Positions 8,166 through 17,293 of a stretch of DNA of 64,000 nt are shown in pieces. The notes under the pieces were generated by a model, which saw only the letters and a program-made list of their open reading frames with translations, did no database searches and had not been told where the DNA came from. Source of the DNA: a bacterium (GTDB taxonomy: Bacteria > Electryoneota > B3-LCP); contig JAPKYS010000023.1 in the NCBI GenBank assembly GCA_026394195.1, positions 186,001 through 250,000 of the forward strand, given 5' to 3'. The first letter of the stretch is position 1. Each line of letters opens with the position of its first letter. Position numbers and translations under genes: made by a program.

Positions 8166-9839
8166 ATGGTCGAAAAAGATAAAGAAAAGCTGCTGCAAAC
8201 GCTCGAAAATTGGGAACGAAACAGCCTCTCAAGCTATCTGCAAAAATCGCCTGAGCGGAAACCTGAATTTCGTACCGATTCAGATATTCGGATCGATAGG
8301 ATCTATCTACCCTCAGGCAGCGAAGTGCCTGATTATCTTGCGAGATTGGGTCTACCGGGTGAATATCCTTTCACTCGCGGTGTTTACCCGACCATGTACC
8401 GAGGCAGATATTGGACCATGCGACAGTATGCGGGATTCGGTTCGGCTGAGGAATCCAACCGGCGCTATCATTACCTGTTAAAGCAGGGCCAAACCGGCTT
8501 ATCCGTAGCCTTTGATCTCCCCACTCAGATCGGGTATGACAGCGATCATCCTCAAGCTTTTGGTGAAGTCGGCAAAGTCGGCGTCGCCATCTGTTCTCTG
8601 GCAGACTTGGAGGTCTTATTCGATGGTATAGAGCTGCAGCGGGTCTCGACGTCGATGACGATTAATTCGACGGCGGCGATTTTGCTGGCTATGTACGTCG
8701 CCATCGCCAAAAGACAGTCTGCCGACCTGTCAAAACTGAGCGGAACCATTCAGAATGACGTCTTGAAAGAATATATCGCACGGGGGACCTACATCTACCC
8801 GCCTCGCCCCTCGATGCGTCTTATTACCGATATTTTTGCCTGGTGTAAAGAAAATCTGCCTTCGTGGAACACCATCTCTATTTCCGGCTACCACATGCGC
8901 GAAGCCGGCTCGACCGCGGTTCAGGAAATCGCTTTTACGCTTTCCAATGGGATCGCCTACGTCGAGGCTGCCCGAGAAGCGGGTCTATCTGTGGATGATT
9001 TCGCTCCCCGCCTGGCTTTTTTCTTTAATGCGCATAATAATCTCTTTGAAGAAGTCGCCAAGTTTCGAGCGGCGCGCCGTTTGTGGGCGAAAATCATGAA
9101 GGAGCGCTTCAGCGCCAAGGATCCACGCTCACTGATGCTCCGGTTTCATACGCAAACGGCAGGCTCGACTCTGACGGCTCAACAACCGGATAACAACGTC
9201 ATCCGAGTGACTCTGCAGGCGCTGGCAGCGGTCTTGGGTGGAACGCAGTCCCTGCATACCAATTCCGCCGATGAAGCCTTGGGTCTGCCCACCGAAGCTT
9301 CCGCTCGTGTAGCTCTGCGGACCCAACAGGTCATCGCCTACGAATCCGGTGTGACGGATACGGTCGATCCTCTGGGAGGTTCATATTTCCTGGAAGATCT
9401 GACTGATCAGATCGAATTGGCAGCGGGGGCTTTGATTGAGAAGATCGATGAAATGGGGGGCTCGGTCAGCGCCATTGAACATGGTTTTTTCCAGAAGGAA
9501 ATTGCCGCCAGCGCCTACCATACCCAGAAAGCCATCGAATCCAAAGACTCCATTGTCGTCGGCGTCAATGCATTCAAGGCTGAGGTTGAGGAACCGAGAG
9601 ACCTACTCAAGGTCAATCCCGCCGTTGCAGAGGCGCAAAAACAACGTTTGCAACAGGTTCGAGCTCGAAGGGACTCGGCTAAGGTCGCGGAAATTCTTGG
9701 ACGAATTGCAAGCGCAGCCGGAAGCAGCGACAACCTGATGCCTTTGATCATCGAAGCCGTTGAACAATATGCAACACTGGGCGAGATCAGCGACGTCCTG
9801 CGAACTTGCTGGGGTGAATATCAAGGGGAAAACGCCTGA
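8166..9839 (+). CDS. Methylmalonyl-CoA mutase, catalytic (large) subunit
   Basis: 557 residues forming only the TIM-barrel substrate-binding half of the B12-dependent mutase, which interconverts succinyl-CoA and (R)-methylmalonyl-CoA. Recognisable segments: [95 protein letters not shown] and [13 protein letters not shown]. The cobalamin-binding domain (DxHxxG) that forms the C-terminus of the long type is absent, so a separate small B12 subunit must be encoded elsewhere. It follows the biotin carrier by 39 bp and overlaps the biotin ligase by one base (TGATG). Context says propionate/succinate metabolism. Confidence 0.95.
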   Translation: MVEKDKEKLLQTLENWERNSLSSYLQKSPERKPEFRTDSDIRIDRIYLPSGSEVPDYLARLGLPGEYPFTRGVYPTMYRGRYWTMRQYAGFGSAEESNRRYHYLLKQGQTGLSVAFDLPTQIGYDSDHPQAFGEVGKVGVAICSLADLEVLFDGIELQRVSTSMTINSTAAILLAMYVAIAKRQSADLSKLSGTIQNDVLKEYIARGTYIYPPRPSMRLITDIFAWCKENLPSWNTISISGYHMREAGSTAVQEIAFTLSNGIAYVEAAREAGLSVDDFAPRLAFFFNAHNNLFEEVAKFRAARRLWAKIMKERFSAKDPRSLMLRFHTQTAGSTLTAQQPDNNVIRVTLQALAAVLGGTQSLHTNSADEALGLPTEASARVALRTQQVIAYESGVTDTVDPLGGSYFLEDLTDQIELAAGALIEKIDEMGGSVSAIEHGFFQKEIAASAYHTQKAIESKDSIVVGVNAFKAEVEEPRDLLKVNPAVAEAQKQRLQQVRARRDSAKVAEILGRIASAAGSSDNLMPLIIEAVEQYATLGEISDVLRTCWGEYQGENA

Positions 9840-10624
9840 TGGCAATCACAATTTTTGGTAAACGCATCTACCGTTTGGATAGTGTGCCCTCAACGCAGGA
9901 TGCTCTAAAGGAACAGTTCCTCGTCGGTGCGCCGATTGGCTCGATTGCCGTGGCGGCGGAACAATCTCTGGGGCGGGGTAGACGTGGTCGTGCTTGGGAT
10001 TCACCCGCGGGAAAAGGATTATGGACCTCCGTATTGGTGGCGCCTTCCGGATCGGAAGAACTTGCCTCCTGGACACCGCTCTGGGTAGCAGTAGTCGTTA
10101 AGAAGGTGCTGGAGTCCATTGCTGCTGAAAGCAATGGCGGCTTCAAGGATGAGATTTTTTTAAAGTGGCCCAATGACCTGATCCTGCGGGAAAAGAAATT
10201 GGGGGGCATTCTGGCAGAAAATGTCATAGACTCCCGGAATCGCAAGGCGATCCTGGTTGGCTTGGGCATCAACCTGACTCAATCTGAAGACGATTTCCTG
10301 CCACATCTGCGCAATCGCGCCATATCGCTGTGGCAAGCCGTCGGAGAGACCTATTTACCCGAGCTGGTTCTGGAGCGAATTATCTTCAAATTGGAAGAAC
10401 TCTACTATCTGCTCAATCCCATTGATGCTGACTCCATCAGAGCGGAATGGATTCGGTCAGCCTGGGGCTGGAACCAGATGCTGCGCGTCTACAGTGGCGG
10501 TCAATCTTATGAAGGTAAATTTACGGAACTCGGTCCTTTTGGAGAGTTAGGACTAAAGAAGTTCGGCAGCGATGTGGTCTATCTCGCTTCCACTGATGGT
10601 ATCCAGCGAGTGGACGAAACATGA
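9839..10624 (+). CDS. birA: Biotin-[acetyl-CoA-carboxylase] ligase, monofunctional
   Basis: 261 residues. It activates biotin to biotinyl-AMP and attaches it to the carrier lysine. The protein begins directly with the catalytic domain (LDSVPSTQDALKE, then AAEQSLGRGRRGRAWDSPAG, the GRGRRGR biotinyl-AMP loop; KWPNDLILREKKLGGILAE; VGLGINL). There is no N-terminal winged helix, so unlike E. coli BirA it should not act as a repressor. Its placement two genes after the carrier protein fits its role in maturing it. It overlaps the next gene by ATGA. Confidence 0.94.
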   Translation: MAITIFGKRIYRLDSVPSTQDALKEQFLVGAPIGSIAVAAEQSLGRGRRGRAWDSPAGKGLWTSVLVAPSGSEELASWTPLWVAVVVKKVLESIAAESNGGFKDEIFLKWPNDLILREKKLGGILAENVIDSRNRKAILVGLGINLTQSEDDFLPHLRNRAISLWQAVGETYLPELVLERIIFKLEELYYLLNPIDADSIRAEWIRSAWGWNQMLRVYSGGQSYEGKFTELGPFGELGLKKFGSDVVYLASTDGIQRVDET

Positions 10625-11418
10625 ACACCGCACATCCTCTGCAATCGAAGTTGCTGCTGACGTTTGACATTGGTAACACCAACGTGGTTCTGGGGCTTTT
10701 CGAGGGCGACCAACTCGTCAATCACTGGCGCCTGGCTACTTCAGTCTCGCGGACTGCTGATGAAGCTTGGATCGTTCTGAAAGCTTTATGCGACAATGAA
10801 CAGGTCCAGACGGATCGCATCGACGGGGTGGCCATATCTTCAGTCGTCCCGGATTTAACCTCGGTTTTCATCGATCTTAGCCGGCAACAATTCCGGATCG
10901 TTCCATATGAGGTACGGGCAGACTCAGCGCCATCGCTGCAAATCCATTATCGCGACCCTTCCGCGGTCGGCGCGGATCGCATCTGCAATGCCGTTGCCGG
11001 ATACCAAAAGCATGGCGGACCGCTGGTGGTAGTCGATTTCGGCACGGCGACCACCTTCGACGTCGTCAATCGGGCGGGGGAATATCTCGGCGGGATCATC
11101 ACCCCAGGCATTGAATTAGCAGGAAAAATCCTGCATCTCAATGCCGCCAGACTGCCAAAGGTGACCCTTAATTTTCCGGAGCGGATCATCGCCGATACGA
11201 CGGAGACATCCATCCAGGCAGGGTTGTTGTGGGGAGCTGTTATGGTGTTAGAGGGTCTTTGCGAGCGCATTTTCAATGAATTGGGTGAAAAAGCCAAAGT
11301 CATTGCCACAGGAGGGCTGTCCGCCGTCATCGCTGAACATACGCAGATGATCGACGCGGTCGAACCCTATCTGGTCCTGGAGGGATTGCGCATTCTCTAT
11401 CACCGGCACTCTCGATGA
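10621..11418 (+). CDS. coaX: Type III pantothenate kinase
   Basis: 265 residues; the first step of coenzyme A synthesis, phosphorylating pantothenate. Type III (CoaX) marks: N-terminal phosphate loop TFDIGNTNVVLGLF, the acidic site VGADRICNAVAGY, DFGTATTFDVV, GGIITPGIELAGKILHLNAA and ATGGLSAVIAEH. It is translationally coupled to birA and the next gene by 4-base ATGA overlaps. The CoA link suits the upstream CoA-ester enzymes. The birA-coaX pair is common in bacteria. Confidence 0.96.
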   Translation: MNTAHPLQSKLLLTFDIGNTNVVLGLFEGDQLVNHWRLATSVSRTADEAWIVLKALCDNEQVQTDRIDGVAISSVVPDLTSVFIDLSRQQFRIVPYEVRADSAPSLQIHYRDPSAVGADRICNAVAGYQKHGGPLVVVDFGTATTFDVVNRAGEYLGGIITPGIELAGKILHLNAARLPKVTLNFPERIIADTTETSIQAGLLWGAVMVLEGLCERIFNELGEKAKVIATGGLSAVIAEHTQMIDAVEPYLVLEGLRILYHRHSR

Positions 11419-13001
11419 AACGCACATTTGTAAATCCAGCCCAGTTTAGTGTTTGCGTCGCCTTATGTGGGCTGCTTTTCAGTTGTGGTACGCCGAAACA
11501 ATCACCGGAACTGTTGACGCACGAACCGGTTCAACTGGACGTCGTCTACCCCCGCCTGGAAGGGAATGAAACAGCCGTCAGACTGCCTCATGTCGATTCA
11601 ACTTTTGCCTTCGGGTCAGTGAGACCTCCGGGATCGAAGGTATTTGTAAACGGAGTTGCCGCTAAAGTCTATGATAATGGCGCCTTTTTGGCTTTCTTCC
11701 CGCTGGACACTCTGAGTCAGCGGTATCTTTTTTGGGCAATCAGTCCGCGTGGTGATACTCTTCGCCAGACTCTTCCCTTCATCAGACAGGAATACCAACC
11801 CCAACCGGGCGCAACCGGTAAAGAAAAAATTGCTGATCCTCTTAACAAGAAGCTTCCTGCTCGTATAACGATTTCGGAAAATCATGCGCATATTTCGTCG
11901 ATCCCGGATCAAGCCTATTCCATTCTTCCAGCGAAGGGAGCGGTCGCTCTGGTTGATTCCTTTGTTCCACCTTTTTACCGCGTCTACCTGAAGCAGAACC
12001 TGCACGGTTGGATCGAGGCGAAGTCAGTGACGGTCGATTTTGAGGACCATCAATTGCCGTGGACCACCATCGGCGCACTATCGGTGCTGGCGGAAAGTTT
12101 ATGGACGAACATTAATATCCCCCTTAAAGAACCGATTTTATTCAACATTCAGCAGTCTTCGGACGAAAATGGCTTGATCATCGATTTATTCCAGGCTTCT
12201 TCACGGATCAGCCAGATCAAGTACGATCCCGCAGATGAACTCATCCAAGACATACGCTGGGAACAGATAGAAGATGATCTGCTGAGACTGGAAGTCAGCC
12301 TGGATCGAACGCCTTTTTGGGGATACCACGCCGAATACCGCGATGGGGGCTTGGTTGTCAAAATCAGAAAACCCCCAAATATTTCGAGGAATGTCTTCAA
12401 GAACCGCATCATCGCTCTCGATGCGGGACATGGCGGCAAACAACCCGGCGCCATCGGACCGACCAGACTCCTGGAGAAAGACGTCAACTTCGACATTACC
12501 AGGAAGCTCCAAAGATTGCTGACAGCCAAAGGAGCTCGGGTTATCATGACGCGGGATTCTGATGCGACCGTCGATCTCTACGAGCGTGTGGACTATGCAG
12601 TGCAACAGGGAGCGGAAATACTGATATCAGTGCACAATAACGCTCTATCGGATGGCGAGAATCCTTTTTTGCGGCATGGAAGTTCGATTTATTATTACCA
12701 TTCGCAATCCCGGCGTCTTGCTGAAAAGTTGCATCAATCTCTGGTCAAAGCGACCCAATTACGTGATTATGGGCTCTTTTACAAGAACCTGGCGCTCGCC
12801 AGGCCGACAGAAATGCCGGCAGCACTGGTGGAATGCGCTTATATCATGTATCCGGAAGAAGAGGCACTGTTGCGTGACGACCACTTTCAAGAGCTTATCA
12901 GCCGGGGTATGCTCGATGGACTCGGTGATTTTTTAAAGATGAACCGACAGCGGCAGAAGAATTACTTCCCGACACACTCAGAGAAGAATAAAACCAAATA
13001 A
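11415..13001 (+). CDS. N-acetylmuramoyl-L-alanine amidase (Amidase_3) lipoprotein
   Basis: 528 residues. The N-terminus is a probable lipoprotein signal (FSVCVALCGLLFSC, lipobox LFSC). A long beta-rich middle part of ~300 residues includes SH3/AMIN-like stretches. The C-terminal ~180 residues are a zinc amidase of the AmiC/CwlB type: IIALDAGHGGKQPGAIG (zinc His), LLEKDVNFDI (zinc Glu), ILISVHNNAL (zinc His) and PAALVECAYIMYPEE (catalytic Glu). It would cut the MurNAc-L-Ala bond of peptidoglycan in the periplasm, as in septum splitting. The start overlaps coaX by ATGA; greA follows after 15 bp. Confidence 0.9.
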   Translation: MKRTFVNPAQFSVCVALCGLLFSCGTPKQSPELLTHEPVQLDVVYPRLEGNETAVRLPHVDSTFAFGSVRPPGSKVFVNGVAAKVYDNGAFLAFFPLDTLSQRYLFWAISPRGDTLRQTLPFIRQEYQPQPGATGKEKIADPLNKKLPARITISENHAHISSIPDQAYSILPAKGAVALVDSFVPPFYRVYLKQNLHGWIEAKSVTVDFEDHQLPWTTIGALSVLAESLWTNINIPLKEPILFNIQQSSDENGLIIDLFQASSRISQIKYDPADELIQDIRWEQIEDDLLRLEVSLDRTPFWGYHAEYRDGGLVVKIRKPPNISRNVFKNRIIALDAGHGGKQPGAIGPTRLLEKDVNFDITRKLQRLLTAKGARVIMTRDSDATVDLYERVDYAVQQGAEILISVHNNALSDGENPFLRHGSSIYYYHSQSRRLAEKLHQSLVKATQLRDYGLFYKNLALARPTEMPAALVECAYIMYPEEEALLRDDHFQELISRGMLDGLGDFLKMNRQRQKNYFPTHSEKNKTK

Positions 13002-13016
13002 ATCAGCGAAACCACC

Positions 13017-13493
13017 ATGAGTAAATTCATTTACATGTCGCGGGAAGGCATCGACAAAGTCAAGAACGAGCTTAAGCAGCTTCTCGATGTCCAACAGCCA
13101 CAACTTTCCAAGAAGATGTCGCACGCTCGCGATTATGGCGACCTGAGCGAAAATGCCGAATATGATGCCATCAAGGAAGAGATGGAAAATCTGCAGAGGC
13201 GAATCGCCAGGCTGCAGGGCATCCTTTCCCGCGCTCAGATTTTCGATCCAGTAGGAATCGACCCCAATGAAATCACTTTACTCTCGACCGTGGAACTAAA
13301 AGATCTGAAAAAGAATCGAAAAATTACCTACACCCTGGTATCTCCCGAGGAAGTGAACATCGACCAGAATCGCATCTCGGTGGAATCGCCGGTCGGGAAG
13401 GGCTTGATCGGCAAAAAAGCCGGTGAGACTGTATCGATCGAAGTCCCCGTCGGCATTATAGAATATGAGATACTTTCCGTAAAACGCGAATAG
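13017..13493 (+). CDS. greA: Transcription elongation factor GreA
   Basis: 158 residues, the usual length. It enters the RNA polymerase secondary channel and stimulates cleavage of backtracked RNA. An N-terminal coiled coil carries the acidic tip region DYGDLSENAEYDAIKEE, followed by the GreA/B FKBP-like domain (TLVSPEEVNIDQNRISVESP, GLIGKKAGETVSIEVPVG). The sequence is fully typical. Confidence 0.97.
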   Translation: MSKFIYMSREGIDKVKNELKQLLDVQQPQLSKKMSHARDYGDLSENAEYDAIKEEMENLQRRIARLQGILSRAQIFDPVGIDPNEITLLSTVELKDLKKNRKITYTLVSPEEVNIDQNRISVESPVGKGLIGKKAGETVSIEVPVGIIEYEILSVKRE

Positions 13494-13503
13494 GAGTCTG
13501 CTC

Positions 13504-14187
13504 ATGAACAGCGAATCTGCTCCTCCCCCTGCTGAAAGTCTGCGCCCACGGCGGATTTATCGCAGCGGTCAAAATAAGTTAATCGGCGGCGTCTGCGGTG
13601 GTTTTGCCGAGTATTTCAACCTGGACGTCACCCTGATGAGGGTCATCTGGTTACTAATTACAATCTTCGGCGGGGTCGGACTGATGCTGTACCTGGTCTG
13701 CTGGATCATCATTCCCCTGAACCCTGCGCAGGTCACCACCCCTCAACATCGTAATTCAGGCGGCATCATCATCGGAATTGCATTGGTCGTCATAGGATTT
13801 ATTTTACTGATGAGCTGGTTGACGCTTCAGGGCTGTTGGATGCCGCTGGGTATGCACATGTGGGCTTTACCTGGATCCGTCATGATACTTGGTATCGCAA
13901 TAGTGCTGATCCTCCTGTTGACCAAGCCTCAGCATACTCCGAATCCACCTACGGATGTCTACACCCCACCCGCTGAAAATAAAGGAACCCCATCCATGAA
14001 CCGCTTATACCGATCCCGTGATCAGCGAATCCTATCGGGTATTTGTGGAGGTTTTGGCAAGTACTTTAACCTCGATCCCACCATTGTCCGCATTTTATGG
14101 GTTGTCCTGGGAATCGGCTCCTTTGGCACGGCGTTAATACTGTACGTCATCCTGATCTTTGTCATCCCCGAAGAACCGATAGTCTGA
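13504..14187 (+). CDS. Membrane protein with two PspC domains
   Basis: 227 residues built from a duplicated PspC module. Copy 1 (~18-78) has RRIYRSGQNKLIGGVCGGFA, EYFNLDVTLMRV and a membrane helix. Copy 2 (~163-225) has NRLYRSRDQRILSGICGGFG, KYFNLDPTIVRI and a membrane helix ending IFVIPEEP. Two further membrane helices (GIIIGIALVVIGFILL and MILGIAIVLILLL) lie between. PspC proteins sit in the inner membrane and are linked to envelope stress sensing. It pairs with the small membrane protein that follows after 6 bp. Confidence 0.85.
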   Translation: MNSESAPPPAESLRPRRIYRSGQNKLIGGVCGGFAEYFNLDVTLMRVIWLLITIFGGVGLMLYLVCWIIIPLNPAQVTTPQHRNSGGIIIGIALVVIGFILLMSWLTLQGCWMPLGMHMWALPGSVMILGIAIVLILLLTKPQHTPNPPTDVYTPPAENKGTPSMNRLYRSRDQRILSGICGGFGKYFNLDPTIVRILWVVLGIGSFGTALILYVILIFVIPEEPIV

Positions 14188-14193
14188 TCTGAA

Positions 14194-14676
14194 ATGGCAA
14201 CAAATCAAGGAAACACTCGTCTTGGTTGGACTCTGCTCCTCTTGGGTACAGCGCTGGGCTTGCTACATTGGCTCCCTTTCAGTATGGATTGGACCATCTT
14301 GCTGATTATCATCGGCGCTGGTTTGTTCGCAGCAGGAGTCATCCAAGCCAGTCACCGAACCGTATTCCCCGGCGCCTTCCTCGCTCTGCTTGGGACTCTC
14401 TTTTATCTCAAGCACCGATATATCATACACGAACGCTGGGATACGATTTGGCCTTTGATAATCACCTTCCTGGGCATATCCTTCCTGGTGAGATTTCTCT
14501 TCAGCCCGGAAAAACGAGGTGAATTGTGGTCTGGAGTTGTCTTGGTAGTACTCTCATTTATTCTGCTCGTCACACCCGAAATCTGGTTTGACTTGCTCTA
14601 CTGGTGCGGGAGGTTATGGCCACTGGGTCTCATCATCTTGGGCATTATGATTCTGTTGAAATCCACTCGTCGTTGA
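14194..14676 (+). CDS. Small multi-spanning membrane protein (DUF5668/LiaF-like)
   Basis: 160 residues made almost entirely of short hydrophobic helices: TLLLLGTALGLLHWL, WTILLIIIGAGLFAAGVIQA, WPLIITFLGISFLVRFLF, VVLVVLSFILLVTP and LWPLGLIILGIMILL. The repeated 'WPLIII.LGI..L' pattern is like the DUF5668 / LiaF N-terminal family that often accompanies PspC proteins. A role in envelope-stress signalling with the upstream gene is inferred from context only. Confidence 0.65.
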   Translation: MATNQGNTRLGWTLLLLGTALGLLHWLPFSMDWTILLIIIGAGLFAAGVIQASHRTVFPGAFLALLGTLFYLKHRYIIHERWDTIWPLIITFLGISFLVRFLFSPEKRGELWSGVVLVVLSFILLVTPEIWFDLLYWCGRLWPLGLIILGIMILLKSTRR

Positions 14677-14729
14677 CTTGGACAGCACGTACTCCTATTA
14701 AAATTATGACCTTCACAAAGGAGCTCCCA

Positions 14730-16286
14730 TTGATCAAACGCGATCGTGTCATCCTGGTGGTTATGGATGGACTGGGATTATCACAGATACCCAATAACGA
14801 TTCAAACGCTTTTTACCTGGCGCGTAAACCCCATCTTGATCAAATCTTCTCTTCTAATCCACTCTGCGCCCTGCAGGCATCCGGTTTGGCCGTTGGTCTG
14901 CCCGAAGGACAAATGGGCAATTCCGAAGTCGGTCATCAGAATCTGGGCGCCGGACGGGTGGTGTACCAGGATATTACCAGGATTGACCTGAGCATTAAAA
15001 CCGGGGAATTTGCCCGTAACACCATCCTGCAAGAAACTCTCGCCTACGTTAATCGTAAGAATGTCACCCTGCATCTGATTGGACTGATCAGCGATGGTGG
15101 AGTCCACTCTTCGCTGTATCATCTTGAAGCGATCATTACGGCAGCTAAAAAACAGGGCGTTTCTCGCCTGGTGATACACGCCTTAATGGATGGTAGAGAT
15201 ACTGCTCCGCACGGAGGCGCGGCGTATCTCGAGCGTTTGGAATCTTTCTGCGAGCAGACCGGGTTGGGAAAAATTGCCACGGTGATCGGGCGTTATTATG
15301 CCATGGATCGAGATAATCGCTGGTATCGTGTTCAGAAGGCTTACCAGGCGCTGGTCTATGGTCAGGGACTGAAATTTCCGAGCGCTGCCGCAGCCATTAA
15401 ATCCAGTTATGAACGAGAGGTAACCGACGAATTCGTCGAACCTTCAATCATCTGTGCAGGCGACGATCCCATTGCGACCATCAAATCTGGCGATGCGGTT
15501 ATCTTCTTCAATTTCAGGGCGGATCGGGCTCGAGAAATCACCCGGGCATTGACTCAACCGAATTTTTCCTCATTCGCAGTGGAACCGTTGAACCTGCATT
15601 ACGTCACCATGACGCAATATCATCAGGATTTCTCATTTCCCATTCTGTTTCCGCCGAGAAAGTTAACGCAGATTTTAGGTGAAGTCATTTCCGAAGCCGG
15701 CATGACTCAGCTTCGTATTGCGGAAACCGAGAAATATCCACACGTCACCTTTTTTTTCAACGGTGGGGAAGAAAAGGTCTTTCGGGGTGAAGATCGCATC
15801 ATGGTTCCTTCACCAAAGGTGGCGACGTACGATTTGCGACCCGAGATGAGCCTTCTCGAAGTCACTCGCCGTGTAGTGGCAGCCATTTCGGAAGAAAAAT
15901 ACAACTTGATCGTGCTCAACTTTGCCAATCCCGACATGGTTGGGCATTCCGGCATTCTGGCGGCAGCCATTAAAGCGGTAGAAGCCGTCGATAATGGCGT
16001 CTGGCAGACGCTGCGAGCCGCCTTTGCTCACGATTATACCATGATCCTCACCTCAGATCACGGCAATTGTGAGATGATGATCGATCCGGTTGATGGCAGT
16101 CCATTCACGGCGCACACTACCAACCCCGTTCCCTGTTTTGTGCTGGATAAACATTATCGGTTAAAGATCCGTCCTCAAGGCAGCCTCTGCGACGTTGCTC
16201 CGACGATATTGCACATTCTGGGAATGCCACAACCTGCGGAAATGGAAGGGGAATGTCTGATTACTTGTGAAAACTGCGGACCATGA
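14730..16286 (+). CDS. gpmI: 2,3-bisphosphoglycerate-independent phosphoglycerate mutase
   Basis: About 518 residues from a TTG start at 14730, chosen because AAGGAG (14718-14723) lies 6 bases upstream and the protein then begins IKRDRVILVVMDGLGLS, as expected. Upstream in-frame starts (GTG 14604, ATG 14706) give unusual leaders. It interconverts 3- and 2-phosphoglycerate in glycolysis. Alkaline-phosphatase-superfamily marks: metal site VVMDG, catalytic serine in EGQMGNSEVGHQNLGAGRVV, HALMDGRDTAPHGG, FFNFRADRAREI, NFANPDMVGHSG and ILTSDHGNCEMM. Four-base overlap with the next gene. Confidence 0.96.
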   Translation: MIKRDRVILVVMDGLGLSQIPNNDSNAFYLARKPHLDQIFSSNPLCALQASGLAVGLPEGQMGNSEVGHQNLGAGRVVYQDITRIDLSIKTGEFARNTILQETLAYVNRKNVTLHLIGLISDGGVHSSLYHLEAIITAAKKQGVSRLVIHALMDGRDTAPHGGAAYLERLESFCEQTGLGKIATVIGRYYAMDRDNRWYRVQKAYQALVYGQGLKFPSAAAAIKSSYEREVTDEFVEPSIICAGDDPIATIKSGDAVIFFNFRADRAREITRALTQPNFSSFAVEPLNLHYVTMTQYHQDFSFPILFPPRKLTQILGEVISEAGMTQLRIAETEKYPHVTFFFNGGEEKVFRGEDRIMVPSPKVATYDLRPEMSLLEVTRRVVAAISEEKYNLIVLNFANPDMVGHSGILAAAIKAVEAVDNGVWQTLRAAFAHDYTMILTSDHGNCEMMIDPVDGSPFTAHTTNPVPCFVLDKHYRLKIRPQGSLCDVAPTILHILGMPQPAEMEGECLITCENCGP

Positions 16287-17293
16287 AAGCGGTCTACATC
16301 GATAAATCCGGAGGAATAAATCTCCGCAAAATGCGCAACCCGAATCCGGCACGAGGGGAAGCCCTGATTAAAGTGCGGATGGCAGGTATCTGCCGCACGG
16401 ATCAGGAATTGGCGAAAGGATATATGGATTTCCAGGGAATTCCGGGCCATGAGTTCGTTGGCGAGGTTGTCGCAGTCGATAGCTCCAACGGTGCGGATGC
16501 CAAGGAATGGATCGGGAGCCGCGTGGTGGGGGAGATCAATTGCGGATGTGGTCGTTGTGCCTGGTGTCAATCGGGTTTGGCGAGGCATTGTCCCCATCGA
16601 ACGGTTCTGGGAATATCCGGACGCGACGGTGCTCTGGCTGAATATCTTACCCTTCCAATCTCAAATCTCAGGCTCGTTCCGGATGAACTGGATGATCAAA
16701 GCGCAGTTTTTACCGAACCTGTAGCTGCAGCGCTGGAAATCTTCGAGCAAGTACTTATAAAGCCAACACACCGGGTTTTGGTGGTTGGTGATGGAAAGTT
16801 GGGCATACTGGTAGCCCGAGTCCTGCAAATCCACGGCAGCGAACTCGTTGTGGTGGGACACTCGTCCTGCAAGCTGGCAATCTTGCGGAACTGGGGCATT
16901 GAAGCCATTGAGCCTAAAGACTTAACTCAATCGCAATTCGATGTGGTCGTTGAAGCCTCCGGATCGCCAGCTGGCTTCTCGCTGGCGATGTCTGTAATAA
17001 AGCCGCGTGGGACATTGATTCTTAAGAGTACCTATGCTGGTACGCTGTCACTTGATATGGCGCCGTTGGTGATTAACGAAATTTTCCTGGTAGGGTCGCG
17101 TTGTGGATTGTTTGATCCGGCGCTGGCGTGCTTGAAGCAAGGGCTGGTTCGAGTGCAGGATATCATCTCGGCCGTCTTTCCATTCGATAAGTGTCTGGCA
17201 GCTTTTGAGTACGCGACTCAACCGAACAAACTGAAAGTGCTGATCGATTTCAATCAAAAAGGGTGGATTATTGAGCACAATCCCGAAAACTGA
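16283..17293 (+). CDS. Zinc-dependent medium-chain alcohol dehydrogenase-like oxidoreductase
   Basis: 336 residues. It has catalytic zinc ligands in MAGICRTDQELAKGY and GIPGHEFVGEV, a structural-zinc cysteine cluster CGCGRCAWCQSGLARHC, and a Rossmann fold with a VLVVGDGKLGILVA loop followed by a VVVEASG strand. These place it in the MDR family (threonine/sorbitol dehydrogenase-like). The substrate cannot be read from the sequence. It lies between gpmI (ATGA overlap) and aroB (23-base overlap), so the transcript is shared; no direct pathway link is evident. Confidence 0.85.
   Translation: MKAVYIDKSGGINLRKMRNPNPARGEALIKVRMAGICRTDQELAKGYMDFQGIPGHEFVGEVVAVDSSNGADAKEWIGSRVVGEINCGCGRCAWCQSGLARHCPHRTVLGISGRDGALAEYLTLPISNLRLVPDELDDQSAVFTEPVAAALEIFEQVLIKPTHRVLVVGDGKLGILVARVLQIHGSELVVVGHSSCKLAILRNWGIEAIEPKDLTQSQFDVVVEASGSPAGFSLAMSVIKPRGTLILKSTYAGTLSLDMAPLVINEIFLVGSRCGLFDPALACLKQGLVRVQDIISAVFPFDKCLAAFEYATQPNKLKVLIDFNQKGWIIEHNPEN

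Noticed and set aside
14604..14729. Longer N-terminus for phosphoglycerate mutase (GTG 14604 or ATG 14706)
   Set aside because: The 14604 start overlaps the previous gene by 73 bases. AAGGAG spaced 6 bases before TTG 14730 gives the expected N-terminus.
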